Shown here piece by piece: positions 1 through 4,947 of a stretch of 6,020 bases of DNA; position 1 is the stretch's first letter; each line of letters starts with the position of its first letter. This DNA comes from RGIG1993 sp964564225. Its GTDB lineage: Bacteria; Bacillota; Clostridia; Oscillospirales; CAG-272. The DNA lies in the NCBI GenBank assembly GCA_964564225.1, contig CAZMAF010000070.1, forward strand, positions 1 through 6,020, in the 5' to 3' direction. The translations under genes and the position numbers were made by a program. The notes beneath the pieces were generated by a model, which did not search any database, had not been told where the DNA came from, and saw only the letters and a list, made by a program, of their open reading frames with translations.

Positions 1-85
1 GGACATCAACCAAGAATACGGTATGAAAACACCCGCACAGGGAATGGTATGCGCACTTCCCGTGGAAAAGGCATTCAGAATATAA
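1..85 (+). CDS. 3' end of a gene resembling a P-II family nitrogen regulator (partial)
   Basis: An open frame enters from the left edge (first full codon at 2) and ends at TAA 83-85, giving 27 visible residues. The tail reads TPAQGMVCALPVEKAFRI. This resembles the C-terminal strand and turn of P-II-type proteins, where a (P/S)GxGixFxLPVexvxGl pattern is usual. In Clostridia such P-II-like proteins are trimeric cytoplasmic sensors, often encoded beside membrane transporters. Only the end is visible, so the T-loop and nucleotide-binding residues cannot be checked. A final RI replaces the more usual G-L/I. The assignment rests on one short motif from memory; other small alpha/beta proteins cannot be excluded. 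The gene converges on the tRNA-Ser downstream and may share its hairpin terminator at 232-268. Confidence 0.5.
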   Translation, partial: DINQEYGMKTPAQGMVCALPVEKAFRI

Positions 86-120
86 CATGATATTGGATTG
101 AACTCTCGAAAATAAAAATT

Positions 121-135
121 GTCCGCGTAGCGGAC
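121..135. other. Short perfect hairpin downstream of the partial plus-strand gene
   Basis: GTCCGC (121-126) pairs perfectly with GCGGAC (130-135) around a 3-base loop, 36 bases after the stop of the upstream gene. No T-run follows on the plus strand (the next bases are TCCTTGAAC), so it is not a convincing intrinsic terminator. It could stabilise the 3' end of the mRNA. The rest of 136-224 holds no gene; it contains the 10-mer GAATAGTGAA twice (196-205 and 217-226). Confidence 0.4.
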
Positions 136-224
136 TCCTTGAACTTCTTCACGATCCACTGTTACTTATTACTTCCGCCAAAATCGGCTGTAAGAGAATA
201 GTGAATAATGAAGCGTGAATAGTG

Positions 225-268
225 AAAAAGTAAAAGGAACTAAAACGATGTTCGTTTTAGTTCCTTTT
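225..268 (-). terminator. Intrinsic terminator of the tRNA-Ser gene, possibly bidirectional
   Basis: AAAAGGAACTAAAACGA (232-248) is the exact reverse complement of 252-268, a 17 bp perfect stem with a 3-base loop. On the minus strand it is followed by T-rich sequence (TTTT, then AC, then TTTTT down to 225), as expected for intrinsic termination. The stem starts at the terminal A of the tRNA's CCA, so there is no spacer between mature 3' end and terminator. On the plus strand the stem also ends in TTTT, so it may stop read-through from the convergent gene at 1-85. Confidence 0.85.
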
Positions 269-356
269 GGCGGAGAGGGCGGGATTCGAACCCGCGTGTG
301 CTTACGCACAAACTGATTTCGAGTCAGCCCCGTTATGACCACTTCGATACCTCTCC
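268..356 (-). tRNA. tRNA-Ser (anticodon CGA), CCA encoded
   Basis: On the minus strand, acceptor GGAGAGG (356-350) pairs with CCTCTCC (278-272), followed by discriminator G and an encoded CCA (270-268). The anticodon loop is CTCGAAA with anticodon CGA at 321-319, reading UCG codons. A long variable arm, typical of class II tRNAs such as Ser, forms from TGTGC/GCACA stems around a 4-base loop (297-310). The T arm is GCGGG (279-283) with CCCGC (291-295) around a TTCGAAT loop. The 89-base length fits tRNA-Ser. The gene is read from the promoter at 494-466, and about 100 bases of leader precede it. Confidence 0.97.
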
Positions 357-391
357 ATGTTAAAAATATTCAGTTTTTGAAGAAAACAACA

Positions 392-450
392 TGATTTCGA
401 CGTCAGCCCGAACTGCAAGCAACTCGAGATGACCGCTCGATACCTTTTCC
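392..450 (-). pseudogene. Degraded 5'-half copy of tRNA-Ser (tRNA relic)
   Basis: This segment aligns in the same orientation with the 5' half of the intact tRNA (314-356). Exact blocks on the plus strand are TGATTTCGA (392-400 = 314-322), GTCAGCCC (402-409 = 323-330), ATGACC (429-434 = 335-340) and TCGATACC (437-444 = 344-351); the acceptor strand is altered to GGAAAAGG. One extra base sits in the anticodon region and 19 bases replace 4 at the D loop (410-428). No variable arm, T arm or 3' acceptor strand follows, so it cannot fold as a tRNA. It starts only a few bases after the predicted transcription start, so the promoter probably served an original upstream copy. It is read here as the remains of a tandem duplication. 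Confidence 0.75.
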
Positions 451-465
451 GCATCGTACTTTGTT

Positions 466-494
466 ATTATAGCATATCGAAATACAAAAAGCAA
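466..494 (-). promoter_or_regulatory. Promoter of the tRNA-Ser transcript
   Basis: On the minus strand a perfect -10 TATAAT (471-466) lies 17 bases after a -35 TTGCTT (494-489). The predicted start is near 459, just before the tRNA relic. Directly upstream of the -35 (about 495-520) is a stretch of alternating A and T tracts, like the UP elements of stable-RNA promoters. The promoter drives the relic and the intact tRNA as one precursor. Confidence 0.75.
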
Positions 495-647
495 GAGCTT
501 TTTAAAATTTTTTTTAAAAATCAACAAAAAAACGGATGACCGAATGGGTGATCTGCTTAGCGGAGAATTTGAAAGCTCTGCTAAGTGCGAGCATCGCATT
601 TGACCGGTCAAACGCGATTATGGGCTAAGCCCAAACCCTTATAACGG

Positions 648-698
648 CAGAAAGAGCAAACACGCAAGACGAAAACCTTGTATGTCTGCTCTTTTCTG
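648..698. other. Long imperfect hairpin inside the array
   Basis: CAGAAAGAGCA (648-658) pairs with TGCTCTTTTCTG (687-698), leaving one bulged T. A nested CAAG/CTTG stem (665-668 with 677-680) lies in the loop. It separates the left part of the array from the TGATGT/ACATCA cluster. Confidence 0.55.
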
Positions 699-701
699 TT
701 A

Positions 702-872
702 GTGATGTATTTGCTATCGCAAAAGTGATGTTATGCTACGCATAATGATGTTGCTCGCTATTTGCTCACAGTGATGTGATGTTTGCCCACTATGCCGTCA
801 GGCATAACATCATTGCCGCAGGCTACATCACAAGGCGAAGCCGACATCATTTGCCCGAAAGGGCAAACATCG
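702..872. repeat. TGATGT/ACATCA hairpin cluster
   Basis: Five TGATGT units (703-708, 726-731, 746-751, 772-777, 777-782) are followed by ACATCA at 807-812, 825-830 and 844-849 and by ACATCG at 867-872. Small hairpins sit between units: TTTGC/GCAAA (710-723), TTATGC/GCATAA (731-745), TATGCC/GGCATA (791-806), GCC/GGC (815-823), GGC/GCC (834-842), and TTTGCCC/GGGCAAA with a GAAA loop (850-867). The left repeats can pair with the right ones, so a single strand could fold as a long stem bearing side hairpins. No gene is seen here. Confidence 0.7.
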
Positions 873-873
873 T

Positions 874-924
874 TTAGCGTGAATGCTCCATTAAGAGCAT
901 CACGCTAAGTCACCCGTTTTTTTT
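874..924 (+). terminator. Terminator-like hairpin with T8 tail (right end of the array)
   Basis: TTAGCGTG plus ATGCTC (874-888, one bulged A) pairs with GAGCAT plus CACGCTAA (895-908) around a 6-base loop. The sequence GTCACCCG and eight Ts (917-924) follow. The 8-base gap between stem and T-run is longer than in classical terminators, and no plus-strand gene precedes it. It may be only the end structure of the repeat element. On the minus strand it lies just downstream of the secreted-protein gene and could protect or end that transcript, although no T-run follows there. Confidence 0.4.
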
Positions 925-935
925 AATATTATCAA

Positions 936-2105
936 TTACTCCTCGGAACCGTAGAAGGTGATCGAATTCATCATACATCTTACGCCGCCGCTAACCGTCG
1001 CGAAAGTAACCGTCTTCGTTTCAGACGTATCAACTTCAATTACGTCATACTCACCGTTATTGGAAGCGCTCGCAAGCGTATACGCAGTACCGTTAACCTC
1101 GATCTTAGTGGTATTAGCCTTATATTTTGCAACTTCGATATAAACCTTCGTTACGTTTGCGGGAACGGTGAAGGTCATCGAACCGATCGCAGACGACGTA
1201 CCGAATTTAATACAACCGTTGCCCGTAGCATCATAAGAAGAAGGATACATTTTATTACCGTCCTTGATGCTCAATGTATAGTCACCAACAGTCTCGGAAT
1301 AGTCAGTCGCGGCTGTACTTCCGTCCTTGTGTGATGCATTACCGTCAGAACCGAGCGTAAAGATGGCAAGAGTGGTTTCGGCTTTAGCAGATTCTTCAAC
1401 CTCAACAGCTGTAATAACTGCATGATAATCTCCAACGGTATAAGTTTCTCCGTTTTCAACAATTGCTTTGGTAACACCGTCCGTATCAGCAACATTCCAT
1501 GCATACTTCATACCTTCGCTTGCAGCAGCGTCAATATAAAGCTCAATCTCGTCACCCACCTGATAAGTGCCCTCAGAAACGCCTTCAACCTTTACGTAAA
1601 CGTAGCTTGCAATCTCATTCGCGCCTTCATTATAGAAAGCGTCGGCAGCGGTAGCGTAAGCGATGAGCGCTTCGTGAGCAGCCTTTTCAGTGCCCTCAAC
1701 CTTGTCGTCATAAAGACGTTCAAAGAGGTACTGAAGAACACTGTACGTGATGGTTTCACCGGTAGCAACAAGCTCGCCGTCTTCATAAAGATAGGGAGTC
1801 GTTTCAAACGTATACGTAATGTTCCAAGCGGCAACGCCGTAGGGAGCAACGTAAGCGGTGCCAACCTCGGCATCTTCCATTTCAACGCAGGTGTAGGTCG
1901 TACCGTTTACCGTAGTTTTAACGACAACGTCGTAGCCTTCGGTTGCGGTAACGGCAAACATAGGATAAAGGGTTTCGCCAACCCACATATTTTTACCGGT
2001 GATTGCAACGGCATCATCGACATCGCTTGAAGCGAAAGAGCCGATGCCACCAAGTGTGGGAATGAGCATCATACATACAAGTACAAGCGCAAGAATCTTT
2101 TTCAT
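936..2105 (-). CDS. Secreted protein of unknown function with a C-terminal beta-sandwich-like region
   Basis: A 389-residue protein with a clear signal peptide: Lys-Lys at 2-3, a hydrophobic core at about 4-22, and likely signal peptidase I cleavage after SFA (residue 25). The mature part is acidic and rich in Thr, Val, Tyr and Gly, as in extracellular beta-rich proteins. Residues about 30-120 look beta-rich; 121-165 is a helical stretch (YSVLQYLFERLYDD, then AAHEALIAYATAADAFYN). Residues about 165-245 form another beta region. Residues 245-387 (for example TFTVPANVTKVYIEVAKYKA) look like a carbohydrate-binding-type jelly roll, by pattern only. There is no LPXTG motif, lipobox or C-terminal membrane helix, so the protein is probably released or held non-covalently. 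The start is supported by GAAAGGA (2123-2117), 11 bases upstream. It lies 47 bases after the small peptide gene and is probably co-transcribed with it. No enzymatic motif was found. Confidence 0.85.
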   Translation of the reverse strand: MKKILALVLVCMMLIPTLGGIGSFASSDVDDAVAITGKNMWVGETLYPMFAVTATEGYDVVVKTTVNGTTYTCVEMEDAEVGTAYVAPYGVAAWNITYTFETTPYLYEDGELVATGETITYSVLQYLFERLYDDKVEGTEKAAHEALIAYATAADAFYNEGANEIASYVYVKVEGVSEGTYQVGDEIELYIDAAASEGMKYAWNVADTDGVTKAIVENGETYTVGDYHAVITAVEVEESAKAETTLAIFTLGSDGNASHKDGSTAATDYSETVGDYTLSIKDGNKMYPSSYDATGNGCIKFGTSSAIGSMTFTVPANVTKVYIEVAKYKANTTKIEVNGTAYTLASASNNGEYDVIEVDTSETKTVTFATVSGGVRCMMNSITFYGSEE

Positions 2106-2116
2106 AACTTTTGTTT

Positions 2117-2123
2117 TCCTTTC
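2117..2123 (-). promoter_or_regulatory. Ribosome binding site of the secreted-protein gene
   Basis: GAAAGGA on the minus strand lies 11 bases before the ATG at 2105-2103. No good promoter was seen in the 47 bases between this gene and the upstream small ORF, which supports transcription from 2345-2317. Confidence 0.6.
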
Positions 2124-2152
2124 AAATTTTCAATATAGCGACAAAAATAAGA

Positions 2153-2281
2153 TTAGGTCCAGCCGGCACTACCGCCGTTTTCGGGATTAAATTCGGGATT
2201 CGTAGGATCCGATGCCGTTAAAACGTCAGCAGTTTCAAGCAAAGTAATCTCGACTTCTGCCGGAAGATACTTTTTCTTCAT
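2153..2281 (-). CDS. Small 42-residue protein with a DVLTAS motif, unknown function
   Basis: ATG 2281-2279 to TAA 2155-2153 encodes 42 residues. The N-terminus is basic (MKKKYLPAEVEI), the middle reads TLLETADVLTAS (residues 13-24), and the tail is rich in Pro, Asn and Gly and ends GGSAGWT. AAGGAG (2294-2289) lies 7 bases upstream, an optimal spacing, and a strong promoter precedes it. There is no signal peptide or membrane segment. An in-frame ATG at 2308-2306 would add 9 residues, but it has no ribosome site and lies at the predicted transcript start, so 2281 is preferred. From memory, similar short proteins (basic start, E-x-E/V core, DVxTAS, short polar tail) are common and uncharacterised in gut Firmicutes; this cannot be verified here. 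It leads a probable operon with the secreted-protein gene. The fixed motif plus variable tail recalls a precursor peptide, but no modification enzyme is nearby. Confidence 0.75.
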   Translation of the reverse strand: MKKKYLPAEVEITLLETADVLTASDPTNPEFNPENGGSAGWT

Positions 2282-2288
2282 ACGTCCA

Positions 2289-2294
2289 CTCCTT
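2289..2294 (-). promoter_or_regulatory. Strong ribosome binding site that sets the small-ORF start
   Basis: AAGGAG lies 7 bases before ATG 2281 and falls inside the alternative longer frame starting at 2308. This favours the shorter 42-residue product. Confidence 0.75.
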
Positions 2295-2316
2295 TTCTTG
2301 TTTTTCATACACGATT

Positions 2317-2345
2317 ATTTTAATACATCCGTAACATTTTTGCAA
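2317..2345 (-). promoter_or_regulatory. Promoter of the small-peptide/secreted-protein unit
   Basis: On the minus strand, -35 TTGCAA (2345-2340), a 17-base spacer and -10 TAAAAT (2322-2317) give a good sigma-A type promoter. Transcription should start near 2310, leaving a leader of about 30 bases that holds only the ribosome binding site. The upstream DNA (2346-2460) is A/T-rich and holds no gene. It contains GACGTC at 2394-2399 and TTAATTGTAAATAATT further downstream of it, but no clear operator. Confidence 0.7.
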
Positions 2346-2464
2346 GACTGAAAAGATAGTTTTTTGTATTTAATTGTAAATAATTGGTGAACGACGTCAA
2401 AATCAATCAAAAATCACCCATTTTGCCGCGATCACAGAGTCTTTTCGTTTATATTTTAAGGGAT

Positions 2465-2492
2465 CGGGGGAAGCTTTTTATAAAAATCCCCG
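2465..2492 (-). terminator. Possible terminator hairpin after the RyR-domain gene
   Basis: Just after the stop at 2498, minus-strand CGGGGATTTTT (2492-2482) can pair with AAAAA (2479-2475) and CCCCG (2469-2465), leaving a few bases bulged. What follows (ATCCCTTAAAAT) has no proper T-run, so termination is uncertain. It resembles a decayed copy of the G/C-capped, A/T-centred hairpins at 5867-5895 and 5973-5999. Confidence 0.45.
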
Positions 2493-2497
2493 GATAT

Positions 2498-4942
2498 TTA
2501 ATCATCATCCTTATTCTGCTCGTATTCGGATAACTCATCGAACAAAACGAGGCAGTGATGCGTTTTCGCAAGGTCGTCACGCTTGCCGAAAACATAGCCC
2601 TCAGAACGCATATACGCATTCCAGCGGCGATGCTCAAGACGGCGAAGCATATCGCGATCGGCATCACTTCGCTCGTTCGGAGGCAGATCGGCGCCGGGAA
2701 GACCCAGACGGACCTTGGCATCGTGATGAAGCGCCGATGCAATCGAGGAATTGTGATTATATTCAAACTCCCAGAAGGAACGCTCACCGCCCCATTTCAT
2801 GTGACGGGAAAGCGCAAGATATTCAAGAGAAGACTGCAAAATGGCATTGACCGAATAAATGCTCTTCATATCCCCGATCAGGTCGATGTCATACGCCTGT
2901 CCTTTAAAGTTTTTCGCCTGACTGAAGTCTTCGTTCTCACCGAGATTATAACGAATTGCCTGAATAAAGGGGAATGCGCCGAATTTCTTGCAAAGCGAGC
3001 GCATTTTGACTGCCACTTCAAGATTTTTCTCATCATCGCCAAGACAAACGGCAACGTAGGTGATCTGCGGCAGCTTTTCGAGAATATCAATAAACTCCTG
3101 CGAATCAATATCGACGGCATGAATGTCAATGCGGTAACAATCCTCCTGCCCCTCCGCCTGCGGCCCGTTATATTTCGGACTCATCAGCTCGGGACATTTT
3201 GCCGTAAAACGCGATTTTGCGCCTTCGTCGCGATCAAAAGCATTGACGTAGAGGCGATAACCCTCCATCTGTCCGTACCACGCAAGCGCTTTGAGCATTT
3301 CCGTGCCGTGAAGACCCATACCGATAACAATGGCAGAAATCACTTTGTCACCCTCGGGTGAAAGTGCGGCGCGCTCGAAAATATTGCGGATCTTACCGTT
3401 CTCGTCTTCAATTTTCTGTCTATATGCGCCATCCTCCGCATCCCAACGGCGACGAAGTGCCAAAAACTCTTCTTTTTGCGCGGCAGGCAGATTTTTCATA
3501 ACAGTTGCCTGATCCGCGGCGGGATTTGCCTCCATAAAACGCTTTACAGTGTTTTCAAGCTCGGCAGTTCGTTCTTCCTTGACACGCGCCGCATACGCCG
3601 CGCGTTCTTCGGCATACTCACTGATAAAGCGGAAATGGTAAAGCGTATGATAGATCAGGGAACGAATAACGTTCACGCGCTTAACGAGTGCGCCCGAGCG
3701 GTAGTCACTCGGCGCTTCGGTAACGTAAAGCGCAAAATTTTCAGGATCGTTGGCAATCGCCTCAGCCTGCGCCTTTTTACGCGCCGCTTCCCCTTTTTCT
3801 TCTTCCGCTTTTCTCGCGGCAAGCGCCGCCTTCTCTTTGGACGTCATACGCGCAAATTCCAGACGCTCCGCTTTCTTGCGGCTCTCATCACCCGCGCTCT
3901 TTAACAGAAGTTCACTTTCGGGGCTATCCGAAAAGACAAAAACCTTCGTATTGTCGCGTGTTGCATACTGTGCCAGAAGTCCGATCGCAGTATCGACGTT
4001 TTCTGCCTCATTTTCCCCGATCAAAAAGAAATTCATATGACTGTTTTTGGAATGAAAGCCAAGGCGAGTCGTCAGAAGACCGCTGCGGAATACGATACCG
4101 CCAAGCTGTCTTGCCTGCTCCGCAAGATGCGTTTCCTCATCGTTATACTCCTCAACACCGAGAAATACCACCTTTACACGCTTTGCGGGATGCGTAAAAT
4201 ACGCCCTGTGTACCTTGCGGGTATAAGGAAGCGAAATCCTCGAGGGGTCAAATGCGCGCCCCTCTCGCTCTGCCGCCTCCATTTCAGCATTCTTCGCCGC
4301 GTAATATTCATTTTCCACGTCCTTGATAGCGCGCGCCATACGAATGTCGAAATCCTCATTCAGCGTTTTCAGCCCTTTTTCATATTCCGCCTCGCGCTCG
4401 GCTGCGCCGCCCTTGACAATATCGGTCGCCAGCGCCAGAGCGCGCTCGTTCAGCTCGGAAAAAATATAAACGTCGGAAAAATAATTGAGATGATACACAC
4501 GCTTTGCCACAAAATCCTTGAATACCGAAACGATAACGCCGAGTGTCAAGATAGGCGCTACCGCGTAGAGCAAAACGTAAATAAATCGATAAAGCGCAAA
4601 GAAAATACGCTCCGCCGCGCTGATACCGCCAAGAGCCTCATAAATCTGCGCAAAAACGCCGGTATAATCACTGTCGGCAGAAAAAAGCTGATAAACGTCA
4701 TGAATAATCGTGAAAAAACCCTCTAAAAAACCAACGGCAACACCCGGATCAACAGACGTGTGTTTAAGAAGCGTATAATACGCCATATACAAAACCGCGC
4801 CTGTCAGCATCACGCCAATCGACAAGATGTTGATGGGCTTATAAATGCCGCTTTTTCCCTTATGCTTGATCATACAAAAGATCATCCAGCCGATCGCCGC
4901 CAGAAGAACGACGAGCGCCAACACTGTTAAAAATCCAAACAT
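2498..4942 (-). CDS. Channel-like membrane protein with two Rossmann (TrkA-N/RCK-like) regions and a C-terminal RyR domain
   Basis: An 814-residue protein. Hydrophobic segments lie at 3-25, 36-58, about 67-86 (weaker) and 112-141, giving a membrane-anchored N-terminus. A cytoplasmic Rossmann-like region begins at DVYIFSELNERALALA (157-172) and continues with KVVFLGVEE (257-265) to VFVFSDS (334-340), interrupted by charged helical insertions (180-230). A long Lys/Glu/Ala-rich, probably coiled-coil stretch covers 350-400 and 440-520. The second Rossmann region starts with AIVIGMGLHGTEMLKAL (537-553), a GxGxxG loop, with Asp570 at the end of strand 2, and runs to about 665. The end matches the Ryanodine receptor (RyR) domain: LEHRRWNAYMRSEGY (769-783) and KTHHCLVLFDELSEYEQNKD (793-812). 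This order suggests a ligand-gated ion channel or transporter that senses nucleotides, but no TVGYG filter is visible. The start is set by AAGGAG (4956-4951), inside the end of the upstream gene, which it follows by 5 bases. Confidence 0.9.
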   Translation of the reverse strand: MFGFLTVLALVVLLAAIGWMIFCMIKHKGKSGIYKPINILSIGVMLTGAVLYMAYYTLLKHTSVDPGVAVGFLEGFFTIIHDVYQLFSADSDYTGVFAQIYEALGGISAAERIFFALYRFIYVLLYAVAPILTLGVIVSVFKDFVAKRVYHLNYFSDVYIFSELNERALALATDIVKGGAAEREAEYEKGLKTLNEDFDIRMARAIKDVENEYYAAKNAEMEAAEREGRAFDPSRISLPYTRKVHRAYFTHPAKRVKVVFLGVEEYNDEETHLAEQARQLGGIVFRSGLLTTRLGFHSKNSHMNFFLIGENEAENVDTAIGLLAQYATRDNTKVFVFSDSPESELLLKSAGDESRKKAERLEFARMTSKEKAALAARKAEEEKGEAARKKAQAEAIANDPENFALYVTEAPSDYRSGALVKRVNVIRSLIYHTLYHFRFISEYAEERAAYAARVKEERTAELENTVKRFMEANPAADQATVMKNLPAAQKEEFLALRRRWDAEDGAYRQKIEDENGKIRNIFERAALSPEGDKVISAIVIGMGLHGTEMLKALAWYGQMEGYRLYVNAFDRDEGAKSRFTAKCPELMSPKYNGPQAEGQEDCYRIDIHAVDIDSQEFIDILEKLPQITYVAVCLGDDEKNLEVAVKMRSLCKKFGAFPFIQAIRYNLGENEDFSQAKNFKGQAYDIDLIGDMKSIYSVNAILQSSLEYLALSRHMKWGGERSFWEFEYNHNSSIASALHHDAKVRLGLPGADLPPNERSDADRDMLRRLEHRRWNAYMRSEGYVFGKRDDLAKTHHCLVLFDELSEYEQNKDDD

Positions 4943-4947
4943 AGCAT

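Larger units (their letters stand above)
526..924. repeat. MITE-like hairpin array with terminal inverted repeats
   Basis: This roughly 400-base block carries no plausible protein gene. Its ends are inverted repeats: AAAAAAACGGATGAC (526-540) matches the reverse complement of 909-923 at 14 of 15 bases, and a CTTAGCG segment follows on both inner sides. Hairpins inside include 556-585, 586-598 (TGCGA/TCGCA), the 14-base palindrome TTTGACCGGTCAAA (599-612), 621-633 (TGGGC/GCCCA), 648-698, and the array at 702-872. There is no transposase, and no clear target-site duplication is visible in the A/T-rich flanks. The structure resembles non-autonomous miniature elements or large REP-like intergenic repeats. 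Mobility is inferred from the termini alone. Confidence 0.6.

Noticed and set aside
392..450. A second functional tRNA
   Set aside because: The variable arm, T arm and 3' acceptor strand are absent, and the D loop and anticodon loop are disrupted.
360..611. Minus-strand open frame of 83 codons across the tRNA promoter
   Set aside because: It runs through hairpins, the promoter and the tRNA relic, has no ribosome site and is low in complexity.
702..872. CRISPR array
   Set aside because: The repeats are only 6 bases, the spacers are short and self-complementary, and orientation flips midway. There are no long direct repeats and no cas genes.
1422..2030. Plus-strand open frame of 202 codons
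   Set aside because: It is antisense to the secreted-protein gene, which has a signal peptide, ribosome site and domain-like sequence; the plus-strand frame has none of these.
2365..2400. Possible operator around TTAATTGTAAATAATT and GACGTC upstream of the small-peptide promoter
   Set aside because: The symmetry is weak and A/T-rich, and no adjacent regulator gene supports it.
2555..3361. Plus-strand open frame of 268 codons
   Set aside because: It lies wholly antisense to the RyR-domain gene; its length reflects the codon bias of that gene, and no domain or ribosome site supports it. The plus-strand frames at 3330-3512, 3476-3904, 3750-4040, 3958-4197 and 4037-4726 are rejected for the same reason.
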